A stretch of DNA of 64,000 nt, taken from assembly GCA_937959275.1 (NCBI GenBank), contig CALGLU010000105.1, positions 1 through 64,000 on the forward strand, in the 5' to 3' direction. Below are positions 7,904 through 17,063 of this stretch, in pieces (the first letter of the stretch is position 1; each line of letters starts with the position of its first letter). The DNA comes from an uncultured Saprospiraceae bacterium (GTDB lineage: Bacteria; Bacteroidota; Bacteroidia; Chitinophagales; Saprospiraceae). The notes below the pieces were generated by a model, which had not been told where the DNA came from, made no database searches, and worked only from the letters and a program-made list of their open reading frames with translations. Both the position numbers and the translations under genes were made by a program.

Positions 7904-9295
7904 ATGGAAAATCTAAAAACGGACTATTTAATTATAGGGAGTGGAGCTGTAGGGATGGCCTTTGCTGACACGCTATTGACAGAGACAAAAGCAACAATGA
8001 TCATTGTCGATCGGTTTCCAAAACCAGGAGGTCACTGGAATGTTGCCTATCCCTTTGTCAAACTACATCAACCCTCAGCCTATTATGGAGTTAGTTCAAC
8101 TGAATTGAGTACAGGCGAAAAAGATAAAATTGGCCTAAACAAAGGCCTATATGATTTAGCCTCCGGTGCAGAGGTCAGTGCATATTTTGATTTAGTCATG
8201 AGGCAACGGTTTTTACCCAGCAGACGAGTCACATATTTTCCTCTTTGTGATTATAAGGGCAATGGCCAGTTTGAATCTAACTTAACAGGAGAGTCCTATG
8301 AAGTCGAAGTGGAGAATAAAATTGTCGATGCAACTTATCTAAACACCTCTGTTCCGTCTACACATACGCCGAATTTTAGTGTAGAGTCAGGCGTGCAATT
8401 TATGCCGATTAATGACTTGCCAAAGATTAAAAAAGCACCAAGTCGTTTTGTGATCGTTGGTGGTGGAAAGACAGGAATAGACGCTTGTCTGTGGTTGTTA
8501 GAGAATCATGTTGAACCTGAGAAGATCACTTGGATCGTCTCAAGAGATGCATGGTTGGTCAACAGACAAAATGCCCAACCCGGAGAAGAATTTTTTGAAT
8601 ACACAATAGGAGGACAAGTCGCTCAATTTGAGGCAGCGGCAAAAGCAGAGTCTATACCAGACCTCTTTGATCGACTTGAAAAAGCAAAGGTGTTACTGCG
8701 CCTTGATCCCAATGTCAAACCATTAATGTATCATGGAGCCACCGTTAGTGAATTAGAATTGGAAGAGTTGAGACGTATTAAGCATATTGTGAGGTTAGGG
8801 CGCGTTAAGTCAATTGGACTGAACTCTATCGAGCTTGATACTGGAACAATAGATACAAATCCGAACACAGTTCATGTTGATTGTTCAGCAAGTGCAATCA
8901 CAACTCTAGAGATGAAGCCCGTTTTTGAAGACAAGCTCATCACACCCCAAACCGTCCGCTCAGTTCAACCCGTTTTTAGTGCGGCATTTATTGCACATGT
9001 TGAAGCAACATATGAGGGCACTAAGAAAAAGAACCAACTCTGTGGTGTAGTGCCCTTGCCAAATCACGATACAGATTGGATTAGAGCACTCGTTGCTCTC
9101 ATGATGAATCAATACACTTGGAATCAAGATAAGGACTTGAAAAAATGGCTCCTCTCCAATCGCTTAGATGGATTTGGAAGATTGGTTGCTTCAGTTTCAA
9201 AAGACGATGAAGCCAAAATGGCCATCCTCCAACGCTTTAAAGAAGTAGTCAAACCAGCTATGATGAACTTGAATCGATTAATGACTGAAATTTAG
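7904..9295 (+). CDS. FAD/NAD(P)-binding oxidoreductase
   Basis: A 463-residue cytosolic flavoprotein. An N-terminal dinucleotide-binding fold (YLIIGSGAVGMAFADTL, residues 9-25) is followed by the acidic end of strand 2 (IVDRFPKPGGHWN). A second nucleotide fold occurs mid-protein (FVIVGGGKTGIDACLWLL, about residue 184). Two such folds, plus the GGHWN segment, resemble flavin-containing monooxygenases and related NAD(P)-binding proteins. The substrate is unknown. It is flanked by a gap of about 75 bases after the SGNH gene and converges on the nitrilase gene. Confidence 0.85.
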   Translation: MENLKTDYLIIGSGAVGMAFADTLLTETKATMIIVDRFPKPGGHWNVAYPFVKLHQPSAYYGVSSTELSTGEKDKIGLNKGLYDLASGAEVSAYFDLVMRQRFLPSRRVTYFPLCDYKGNGQFESNLTGESYEVEVENKIVDATYLNTSVPSTHTPNFSVESGVQFMPINDLPKIKKAPSRFVIVGGGKTGIDACLWLLENHVEPEKITWIVSRDAWLVNRQNAQPGEEFFEYTIGGQVAQFEAAAKAESIPDLFDRLEKAKVLLRLDPNVKPLMYHGATVSELELEELRRIKHIVRLGRVKSIGLNSIELDTGTIDTNPNTVHVDCSASAITTLEMKPVFEDKLITPQTVRSVQPVFSAAFIAHVEATYEGTKKKNQLCGVVPLPNHDTDWIRALVALMMNQYTWNQDKDLKKWLLSNRLDGFGRLVASVSKDDEAKMAILQRFKEVVKPAMMNLNRLMTEI

Positions 9296-9370
9296 TTTGG
9301 TGATTTATGGTAGTCATTTGTGATTAGTGGCTGAATTACTGATCACCCGATCACGAATTACCAATACACG

Positions 9371-9394
9371 AAAATCAAAATCAAAATCAAAATC
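9371..9394. repeat. AAAATC hexamer repeat reaching into a stop codon
   Basis: Four copies of AAAATC, read on the plus strand. The last two bases overlap the TGA stop of the minus-strand nitrilase gene (9393-9395). Words such as GATCACGAATTACC lie next to it. Confidence 0.8.
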
Positions 9395-10322
9395 AGAAAT
9401 ACCGTTTGCGATTGACTTCAAGTTCAAATACGTCCGGTCGATTATAGTGTCCACTGACAGCCAAATTCATCTTATCACCAGTAAATGACTTGACATCTGC
9501 TATGTCTTGATAAATAATATCATCGATATCATATTGTGGTTCTAATAAGAATGAGCCATCAGGATTGACGATACAACTCCCACCTTTTAACACCCACTGA
9601 TCAGAACCTCTAGTTAGGTGATCTGGCAACTCAAGGCCAATTGGCGTTTGATCCACATGCAGCATCTGACCAACTGAGACCACAAAGCATCGTCCTTCAA
9701 ATGCATATTGTCGAGAGGCGATCTGGTGCATCTCCTTAACATAAGGCCACAAGGCGATATGAATATCTTCTCCTTCATCATGCATCGCTTGTCTTGTCAA
9801 TGGCATCCAATGCTCCCAGCAAATCATGGCACCCACACGCCCACAAGACAAGTCCACAGCCCTTAAACCATGGCCATCTCCAAGTCCATGCACTAGCTTC
9901 TCTGTATAGGTAGGGACGAGCTTGCGATGATGATTCATAAGTTGGCCTTGATCATTAATCGTAAAGACAGTGTTGAACAGTGTGCCATTGCCCGGTCCTG
10001 TTTCTATTTTTTCATTCGCTCCGATGACTATGTTCAACTGTAAGTCTTTGGCAGTCGATAAGATCTCTTCAAACTGGCTAGACTTGATATCAATCGAATT
10101 GTCATACATCTCTGCCCATACCTGTTTAACAGCTGGGTTGTCCCATAAGCCAGCTCCCGGACAGTAATCAATCCATGCAGGATAACCGCATAGCCAATTC
10201 TCCCCAAAGACAACAAGGTCAGCATCCTGCGATTTTGCTTCTTGAGCCAATTGTTTAAATTTGATTACCGACTGTTCTAAGTTATTAAAAACAGGACTGT
10301 TTTGAACAATGGCAATTTTCAT
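9393..10322 (-). CDS. nitrilase-family carbon-nitrogen hydrolase
   Basis: A 309-residue cytosolic enzyme of the carbon-nitrogen hydrolase superfamily. The catalytic Glu-Lys-Cys triad can be placed: E41 in VVFGENWLCGYP, K134 in HHRKLVPTYTEK and C168 in GAMICWEHWMP. The CWEHWMP block is typical of true nitrilases (branch 1), which hydrolyse nitriles to carboxylic acids and ammonia. Amidases of the superfamily are less likely. It is transcribed away from the aminotransferase gene at 10447, with about 125 bases between them holding both promoters. Confidence 0.9.
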   Translation of the reverse strand: MKIAIVQNSPVFNNLEQSVIKFKQLAQEAKSQDADLVVFGENWLCGYPAWIDYCPGAGLWDNPAVKQVWAEMYDNSIDIKSSQFEEILSTAKDLQLNIVIGANEKIETGPGNGTLFNTVFTINDQGQLMNHHRKLVPTYTEKLVHGLGDGHGLRAVDLSCGRVGAMICWEHWMPLTRQAMHDEGEDIHIALWPYVKEMHQIASRQYAFEGRCFVVSVGQMLHVDQTPIGLELPDHLTRGSDQWVLKGGSCIVNPDGSFLLEPQYDIDDIIYQDIADVKSFTGDKMNLAVSGHYNRPDVFELEVNRKRYF

Positions 10323-10446
10323 AGATATAGCTTTTGTTGTTGTCGAATATAGTTAAAAACGTGATCTTCGATTCTAAGCAAGATTCCAAGTCACAAGATT
10401 CCCAAGCCTGTAAGGATTGGTAAGCTTATGGATATAAAATAACCTT

Positions 10447-11601
10447 ATGCTGAATTGCCAAAAAGATGCTTTTCTTTTGCCTGCCGATAGCTGCTATTTA
10501 AACGGTGCTTATATGTCGCCTAATTTAAAGCGGGTCGAGGAGGCTGGTCTGCAAAGTGTCAAGAGAAAATCAAACCCTAGCTCAATCAGCGCAGATGACT
10601 TTTTTAGTCCTGTGAAGGAAGTGAAGTCGCTCTTTGCTGAGCTGGTAGCTGCGTCCTCCTACGAGCGGATTGCGGTTATGCCTTCGGTTTCATATGGTAT
10701 GGCAACCGTGGCTGCGAATGCAGGACTGCAAGCAGGAGATGAAATATTGATGATCGAAGAGCAATTCCCAAGTAATGTCTATTGCTGGCAACACCATGCA
10801 GATCGAGTAGGGGCGACGATTAGGATGATTAAAGCTCCCGATAGTGAGACTAGAGGCGAAGATTGGAATGCTTCTATTTTAGATGCAATTAATCCAAGGA
10901 CAAGAGTGGTGACATTGCCGATTGTGCATTGGTCCGATGGGACTCGTTTCGACATTTCAAAGATAACACACACGGCTCATGAGCATGATGCACTCGTTTG
11001 CATAGACGGTACACAATCAATTGGGGCTTTGCCTTTTAGTATAGCAGACACGCCTGTTGATGCCTTGATTTGTGCTAGCTATAAGTGGTTGCTTGGGCCG
11101 TATTCATTAGCGTGTAGTTATTTTGGAGACGCCTTTGATGAGGGCACGCCAATTGAATTTAGCTGGATGAATCGCTTGAACAGTCAAGATTTTACAGGAC
11201 TTGTGGATTATCAAGATGCCTACAAACCCAAAGCACATAGATATGATATGGGGCAGTCAAGCAATTTTGTGAATATGCCAATGCTGAAAGAAGCTTTGAC
11301 GCAGTTATTGATATGGACACCTGAGGCCATTCAAAATTATTGTCTTGCTATCACAAAAGCTCCACTAGAGAATTTATCTACTGCATATACGATAGAGAAT
11401 CCACTTTGGAGAGCCAATCATTTGTTTGGAATCAGACTAGTAGATCCCACTAAAATGAATTCAATCAAATCGCTGCTTCAAGAGAATTCAATGTCAGTTT
11501 CATTCAGAGGAGATTGTATACGCATCGCCCCTAATATCTACAATACGAAGGATGAAATTGAAAAATTAGTTGGACTATTAAATCAATGTGTGACAACCTG
11601 A
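10447..11601 (+). CDS. class V aminotransferase-fold PLP enzyme
   Basis: A 384-residue PLP-dependent fold type I enzyme of the class V / cysteine desulfurase-like group. The Schiff-base lysine is K213 in ICASYKWLLGP, and the preceding cofactor-binding Asp lies in VCIDGTQSIGALP. It lacks an obvious catalytic cysteine loop of IscS/SufS type near the C-terminus. An aminotransferase or lyase role is therefore more likely than desulfuration, but the substrate is unknown. It is divergent from the nitrilase. Confidence 0.87.
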   Translation: MLNCQKDAFLLPADSCYLNGAYMSPNLKRVEEAGLQSVKRKSNPSSISADDFFSPVKEVKSLFAELVAASSYERIAVMPSVSYGMATVAANAGLQAGDEILMIEEQFPSNVYCWQHHADRVGATIRMIKAPDSETRGEDWNASILDAINPRTRVVTLPIVHWSDGTRFDISKITHTAHEHDALVCIDGTQSIGALPFSIADTPVDALICASYKWLLGPYSLACSYFGDAFDEGTPIEFSWMNRLNSQDFTGLVDYQDAYKPKAHRYDMGQSSNFVNMPMLKEALTQLLIWTPEAIQNYCLAITKAPLENLSTAYTIENPLWRANHLFGIRLVDPTKMNSIKSLLQENSMSVSFRGDCIRIAPNIYNTKDEIEKLVGLLNQCVTT

Positions 11602-11827
11602 GCATTAATAATTGACACTAGTCTTTTAAATGGCTGGTATTAAATTTAAATAAATACAGTTGACTACAACTTTGCTATAGTGAGGATAATTGAAATTTTG
11701 AATTTCCCCCAAGGCGATACATTATTCTCATGCTTTGTTTATATGATTTTTAAATCCTGCTTTTTGCAATAAGTAATGTTTCTTTTGTGTTAAGGGTAAG
11801 AATAACTAAACTTCCAGATAGGTGTAT

Positions 11828-12952
11828 ATGAAGCAGTATTTATTTTTAAGTTTATTCCTTTTTGCTGGTATGTTCAGTTGTTCAGATTTAGATGACCCTA
11901 ATTTAATAACTGACACTTCTCAATCAATAGTCATACAAGCCAAACTTATAAAAGGCAATCCGTCAACGATAGAAGTGGAGGCGTATAACAAAGTTGATAT
12001 TGATGGAGCTAAACGGCGACTCAATGTTAAGGATGTTTTATTGATCAGCGAATCGGGTAACTTGATAAAACTAGTGACAGGAAGCGTTGGTACATATAAG
12101 CATATTTTTGGGCCTGATTCACCATTTGATGTGTCTTTTGATGACCGATATCAATTGCGTGTCGAACTAACCGATGGACAAGTCATTGAATCAGATTTTC
12201 AATCCGTTGAATCGGCCACTGGTTCAGATGAACTCGATGTTTCACTTGACTTCCGTGAATTCGTACATCATAATGGTGAAGTTACTGATGAAACACAAAT
12301 CATCCTTAATTTGAAACCAGGGATGACAGATCTTCAAGAAAATCCTCGACGATATAGATGGTTTTTAGAACGTGACTACAAATTCACTGATAGTCCTGAT
12401 CATTATGGTTTAAGAGATCCTGTAAATATTATGCAGCTTAAAAAACCTAAGACTTGTTATGTAAATGAAAATTTAGAAAAAGAAATGAAATTTATGGCTA
12501 TATATGATGGTTATTCATCAGATGTAGCACAACAACAACTTTCATTTGAAATATTTGCTGGCCGCATACTTTCTAGTTATGCAGACACAATGTATTTTTC
12601 GGTAACAAAAGAAAGCTTATCTGAATTCGGTTATCATGTATACGATCAAATGTTGAATCTGTTGGATAGAGATAGCGAATCATTTGATCGAACGGCAGGA
12701 ATAGTTAAATCAAATTTTGTTAATATCGATAATCCCGAAGAGAATATATTTGGATACTTTTATGTGACTGATCAATCCATAAGCAGCAGAATAAAAATAC
12801 TTCCTGATATGTTAGATAATCCCGATGCTTATTGTCCCAAAGCGCCACCAGGTCCAAAATTTTGGAGTTATGGGCAATGCGGGAATACATGGTGTTGTGA
12901 TTGCTTAAGTATTGAAAATAGTACAATCGACAAGCCGGATTTTTGGCAGTAA
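11828..12952 (+). CDS. DUF4249 family lipoprotein
   Basis: A signal peptide with lipobox FAGMFSC, then a region with IVIQAKLIKGNPSTIEVEAY followed by beta-rich sequence. This is the pattern of DUF4249 proteins, which in Bacteroidota usually sit next to TonB-dependent receptors and are thought to be envelope lipoproteins. No receptor gene is adjacent here. The C-terminus has a Cys cluster (CGNTWCCDC). The ATG at 11828 is chosen over a GTG two codons upstream because it begins a normal signal peptide (MKQYLFLSLFLFAG). The 225-base leader shows no other gene. Confidence 0.8.
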   Translation: MKQYLFLSLFLFAGMFSCSDLDDPNLITDTSQSIVIQAKLIKGNPSTIEVEAYNKVDIDGAKRRLNVKDVLLISESGNLIKLVTGSVGTYKHIFGPDSPFDVSFDDRYQLRVELTDGQVIESDFQSVESATGSDELDVSLDFREFVHHNGEVTDETQIILNLKPGMTDLQENPRRYRWFLERDYKFTDSPDHYGLRDPVNIMQLKKPKTCYVNENLEKEMKFMAIYDGYSSDVAQQQLSFEIFAGRILSSYADTMYFSVTKESLSEFGYHVYDQMLNLLDRDSESFDRTAGIVKSNFVNIDNPEENIFGYFYVTDQSISSRIKILPDMLDNPDAYCPKAPPGPKFWSYGQCGNTWCCDCLSIENSTIDKPDFWQ

Positions 12953-13095
12953 TTTGAGAGGACGTTTTAATTATTGACTTATATTGATTAGCTCAAGTGA
13001 AGAGTACATAAAGTTCATTTGATTCGTATAGAACTCTTGAAAAATAAGTAGTCATTTATAAGACGATAAATATTTTTATATCGCTAATTGTATCT

Positions 13096-13111
13096 CTCCT
13101 CCTTGGAGGAG
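13096..13111. repeat. CTCCTCC/GGAGGAG palindrome
   Basis: A 7-bp stem with a 2-base centre inside the 220-base gap between two converging lipoprotein genes. There is no U-tract. It could be a weak terminator or part of a G/C-rich intergenic repeat. Confidence 0.3.
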
Positions 13112-13172
13112 GCGCGAGACTCTGCTGAGATTTGGAGGTGTCAATTATCATCGGGTGTAACGGGATAGGACT

Positions 13173-13796
13173 CTATTGTTTTATAGCCGTCAACGTACAA
13201 GAATCATTCAACAAATCCGCACCCGTTTCTGCAATTTTAACTTGAGCTACAAAAGAACCTGTTAACTCTGTCCCTGCGTCATTCAATGTTGCTGTCCCGT
13301 CAATGTCAACCAATACATCAGTTTCAACACCTATGATCGGCACGGTGACTGCAAAATCAGTTGCTGTCATCGTAATGTCATTGCCGTCAACAACTGCATC
13401 CAATGGTAGGACGAAGTCTTCAGCAGACAACGTAATAGAAATTTTGGTCACGTCACCATCAACTGCTGTCAAAAGCACTGTTGTCGTATCTGAATTGAAT
13501 TGATCAATGATCAAACAATTCAGTGAACCTAAATACTCGCCTAGGAATTTATCTCTCGCATAAACACAAGAAGCATCATCTGCTTGATTTGCATTTGAGT
13601 CAAAGTTTTCAGCATCAGGATCCGTGCAACCGGAGATGATGACAATACAGCTACCATCATCAACAGTAGCTAATGAATTATAATTAGTTGCTTGACTATT
13701 CGTGCAACCCGGCACATCATCTTCACCACAAGCGTAAATACCTGTAAGTAGTAAAAGAGCTAACAATGGAAGTAGTTTGCTGTTGACGCGTATCAT
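13173..13796 (-). CDS. lipoprotein with two Cys-Asp repeats
   Basis: The signal peptide ends at the lipobox GIYAC (Cys23). Two copies of a short repeat follow: GCTNSQATNYNSLATVDDGSC and GCTDPDAENFDSNANQADDASC. This motif is common in secreted Bacteroidota proteins, where its Asp/Asn residues suggest calcium binding and its cysteines a disulphide. The remaining 130 residues are beta-rich with many Thr, Val and Asp and no recognised family. It is monocistronic on the minus strand. Confidence 0.8.
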   Translation of the reverse strand: MIRVNSKLLPLLALLLLTGIYACGEDDVPGCTNSQATNYNSLATVDDGSCIVIISGCTDPDAENFDSNANQADDASCVYARDKFLGEYLGSLNCLIIDQFNSDTTTVLLTAVDGDVTKISITLSAEDFVLPLDAVVDGNDITMTATDFAVTVPIIGVETDVLVDIDGTATLNDAGTELTGSFVAQVKIAETGADLLNDSCTLTAIKQ

Positions 13797-13868
13797 GTTT
13801 TAGAATTATTGATGATCAAATTGAAAAGAATTAACTGAACTAAGTTAATTCGCTACATAGACTCAGTA

Positions 13869-14135
13869 CTAATTACGTTCGAGTTGGTTGACATATTGTA
13901 AGCCACCGAGACGAAATGAGACACCCATTTTAGAATGTTTGTAAATTTTGTCTTCAGCTCTGCAAATGATGCCTTCTTTTACTTTCGGCGTATAGATCGA
14001 ATGGATGGGAGGTTTTACGGGGTCTACCATAAACCAAGTATTCATTTCAGCTTGTTTTGCAAGTAGTATGTCGCTGTTATTCATGCAGTAACTGAATAAT
14101 ATGAATAGGCAATATAGTGGAGCAAATTTTATCAA
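13869..14135 (-). CDS. small putative exported protein
   Basis: An 88-residue frame with a hydrophobic N-terminus ending in a possible lipobox-like site (LFILFSYC). The rest is short and polar, with no known domain. Its TTG start overlaps the TGA of the upstream methyltransferase gene, consistent with translational coupling. The evidence is position and signal-peptide shape only. Confidence 0.5.
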   Translation of the reverse strand: MIKFAPLYCLFILFSYCMNNSDILLAKQAEMNTWFMVDPVKPPIHSIYTPKVKEGIICRAEDKIYKHSKMGVSFRLGGLQYVNQLERN

Positions 14136-15259
14136 AACAGTTCAAATTTATGAAACCTTGATTCGATTGGGCCATTAAAGAGAATTAATTTCTGACTTGG
14201 TCGCAAGCCGACAAATTTGATCGCATTTTTCTCACCTGGTTTTTCTCCTGAAAAGACCCAGGCAGTTGAGCCTTTGCATTTCTGCTTTAAGGTATCACCG
14301 ATCATTTGGTAAAATTCTTTGGCATTGTCGAGCTCGATTCGTTTATCATAGGGCGGATTCATTACAATATGATATGATTTATCTAACTCCTCAGTGTGAA
14401 AAAAGTTTTGATGGTTTAAATCTATGTAGTCATTCAATCCATTTTTTCTGAGGCTTGACTCTACGTCTTGGATTAAGTCTTGATCGATATCACTACCAAA
14501 AATCAGTTTTTGATCTACCTTTTTGATTTTAGGTGCATCTTTTTTGACCTTCAACCAAAGACTCCGATCAAAATCCTTCCAGTTCATAAATGAAAAATCA
14601 TCTCTGTATTTTTGTGCGGGTATATTATATTTTAAAAAAGCAGCTTCAGTCAATAGAGTTGCCGAACCACACATGGGATCGAGTAGGGGTGTTTCTTGGT
14701 CCCAGCCTGAGAGTTGGATCATACCTGCTGCAAGGACCTCGCTTAATGGTGCCTCTGATTGGAGAGTCTTATATCCTCGCTTATGCAACGATTCACCTGA
14801 ACTATCCAGATTGAGTTTCATCTCCCGTTCTGTAATGTGGATGTTGAGACGGATGTCTGGATTATTTAATTCCACATTGGGACGTCTGCCATACGTATCT
14901 CTAAAATAGTCAACGACGGCATCCTTTGCCTTATGCATGACAAACTGAGAATTCTTGAAATAAGGAGAAAAAACCGTTGCGTCTATTGAAAAGTTTTCTT
15001 GCAAGCTAAAGATTTCACTCCATTCGATAGCTCTCAATTCGCGGTATACATCTTCATACGAATGGACCTTAAATGACTGCTTAAAGGTCAAGACCCGAAT
15101 CGCGGTTCGTAACCTATAATTCAAGGTGTATAGATCGGATAAGTCTCCCTCGACAAAAACAGCCCGACGACCAATGGTAGCTGGCCTGCCTAGAAGTGTC
15201 TTGACTTCATCAGCAAGTATCTCCTCAAATCCCTTAAGTGTTTTTATGATTAATTCCAT
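14132..15259 (-). CDS. THUMP-domain RNA methyltransferase, RlmL-like
   Basis: Equivalent to the N-terminal half of E. coli RlmL (23S rRNA guanine-2445 N2-methyltransferase). Residues 1-160 form a ferredoxin-like plus THUMP RNA-binding region. Residues 165-375 are a Rossmann methyltransferase with LLDPMCGSATLLTEAA, GSDID and the catalytic MNPPYDKRI. The length of 375 residues matches stand-alone members (YpsC-type). Its ATG overlaps the TAA of the carboxylase gene by one base, so the two are in one transcript. Confidence 0.9.
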   Translation of the reverse strand: MELIIKTLKGFEEILADEVKTLLGRPATIGRRAVFVEGDLSDLYTLNYRLRTAIRVLTFKQSFKVHSYEDVYRELRAIEWSEIFSLQENFSIDATVFSPYFKNSQFVMHKAKDAVVDYFRDTYGRRPNVELNNPDIRLNIHITEREMKLNLDSSGESLHKRGYKTLQSEAPLSEVLAAGMIQLSGWDQETPLLDPMCGSATLLTEAAFLKYNIPAQKYRDDFSFMNWKDFDRSLWLKVKKDAPKIKKVDQKLIFGSDIDQDLIQDVESSLRKNGLNDYIDLNHQNFFHTEELDKSYHIVMNPPYDKRIELDNAKEFYQMIGDTLKQKCKGSTAWVFSGEKPGEKNAIKFVGLRPSQKLILFNGPIESRFHKFELF

Positions 15260-16893
15260 TATGTCTGTATCACACCAACGTTAAACTCTTCAATTGGTGC
15301 AAAGTCTGCAGCACTCAAGCAGGTCGATATGATCTGGCGTGTATCTCTCGGATCTATGATCTCGTCTACCCATAATCTAGCTGCCGCATAATAAGGTGAG
15401 GTCTGTCGGTCATAGTTTGATTTGATTTTATCTACCAGTTCTTTCTCCTGTGCTTTTGTCACAGTTTCACCTTTTGCCTTCATCGAACTACTTTGAATTT
15501 GTGCTAGTACCTGCGCTGCTTGGGTGCCGCCCATGACGGCGATCTTAGCGGTAGGCCAGGCAAATATAAAGCGAGGATCATAGGCCTTCCCACACATCGC
15601 ATAATTACCTGCACCATAAGAGTTGCCGATAATAATGCTGATTTTGGGCACTGTCGAATTGGACACTGCATTCACCATTTTTGCCCCATCTTTGATGATA
15701 CCACCATGCTCTGCACGGCTACCCACCATAAAGCCAGTCACATCATGCAGGAAGACCAATGGGATTTTTTTCTGATTACAATTCATGATAAAGCGAGCTG
15801 CTTTGTCCGCTGCATCCGAATAAATCACACCACCAATACGCATTTCTCCTTTGGCTGTTTTGGTAATCTTTCGATTATTGATCACAATGCCTACACTCCA
15901 ACCTTCAATACGGGCATAGGCACAGATGATCGAACTACCATAGGCTTCTTTATAAATATCCATGCTATCTGCATCAACAAGATGAGACAATAGCTTCATC
16001 GTATCATAGGGCTTAGCGCCGCCCGCAGGAAAACGCCCAATGATTTCTTTTGCAGATTGCGCAGGTGCTTTTGGTTTTACTTTATTGAGTCCGATTGTTG
16101 GTGCGACCTTAGACTTATCAATCAATCGTTTAATCAAATCAAGACACTCTTTATCATCTTTGACTTTATAATCAGTCACACCAGATAGATCTGTTTGGGT
16201 ATGAGCTCCGCCTAAGGTCTCTTTATCGACCTGTTCTCCAATAGCAGCTTTTACTAGATAGGGCCCAGCTAAGAAAATTGAGCCTGTACCTTCTACGATA
16301 ATTGACTCATCAGACATGATGGGGAGATATGCTCCACCAGCCACACAGCTTCCCATAATTGCTGCGATTTGAGGGATGCCTTTAGATGAGATCACAGCAT
16401 TGTTTCTAAACATCCGACCAAAGTGCTCTTTATCTGGAAAGATCTCATCTTGCATTGGTAAATACACCCCTGCGGAATCAACTAAATAGATGAGAGGTAG
16501 TCTATTCTCAAGAGCAATCTCTTGAGCTCTTAGGTTTTTTTTGCCTGTCATAGGAAACCACGCTCCGGCTTTAACGGTAGCATCATTCGCGATGATCATG
16601 CAAAGTTTGCCACTGACAGTTCCTATGCCAGTTATGACTCCAGCTGATGGACAACCGCCATGCTCACTATACATGTCATGAGCAGCAAATGAGCCTATTT
16701 CTAAAAAGTCATCCTCATTATCTAATAAATAGGCAATGCGCTCACGAGCAGTTAGCTTACCTTTCTTGTGTTGCTTATCAATTTTTAATTGACCTCCACC
16801 AAGTATAATGGATTCCTTAAGTCGATCGAGCTTAGCAAGTTGGAGCAAATATGCATCTTCATTTTTACTGAATTCTAAGTCAATGGCTGCCAT
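15259..16893 (-). CDS. acyl-CoA carboxylase carboxyltransferase subunit
   Basis: A biotin-dependent carboxylase beta-type subunit (crotonase-like, two half domains). It resembles the methylcrotonyl-CoA carboxylase beta subunit and transfers CO2 from biotin to an acyl-CoA. Family signatures include KGKLTARERI, the oxyanion-hole GSCVAGGAYLP region, and in the second half GFMVGSRAEHGGIIKDGAKMV and NSYGAGNYAMCG. The biotin-carboxylase partner is not in the window. The ATG at 16893 is chosen; the frame extends 22 residues upstream, but that part is unlike the family. The end overlaps the methyltransferase start by one base. Propionyl-CoA or geranyl-CoA carboxylase subunits are alternatives. Confidence 0.9.
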   Translation of the reverse strand: MAAIDLEFSKNEDAYLLQLAKLDRLKESIILGGGQLKIDKQHKKGKLTARERIAYLLDNEDDFLEIGSFAAHDMYSEHGGCPSAGVITGIGTVSGKLCMIIANDATVKAGAWFPMTGKKNLRAQEIALENRLPLIYLVDSAGVYLPMQDEIFPDKEHFGRMFRNNAVISSKGIPQIAAIMGSCVAGGAYLPIMSDESIIVEGTGSIFLAGPYLVKAAIGEQVDKETLGGAHTQTDLSGVTDYKVKDDKECLDLIKRLIDKSKVAPTIGLNKVKPKAPAQSAKEIIGRFPAGGAKPYDTMKLLSHLVDADSMDIYKEAYGSSIICAYARIEGWSVGIVINNRKITKTAKGEMRIGGVIYSDAADKAARFIMNCNQKKIPLVFLHDVTGFMVGSRAEHGGIIKDGAKMVNAVSNSTVPKISIIIGNSYGAGNYAMCGKAYDPRFIFAWPTAKIAVMGGTQAAQVLAQIQSSSMKAKGETVTKAQEKELVDKIKSNYDRQTSPYYAAARLWVDEIIDPRDTRQIISTCLSAADFAPIEEFNVGVIQT

Positions 16894-17063
16894 AAATGAG
16901 CGTTCCTGTTTGTGATGTAAATGTAAGTTAAAAAGAATGGAATGAAATTTAAATCTCAATACAGCTAATCAAGTTTTCTCTCAGGAAAAGGAGGATTTAT
17001 AGAGTGGGGGAGTAACAAGAAATAGAGTTGCAGTTGGTCTAAGCTAGAGAGTATAACGCATGT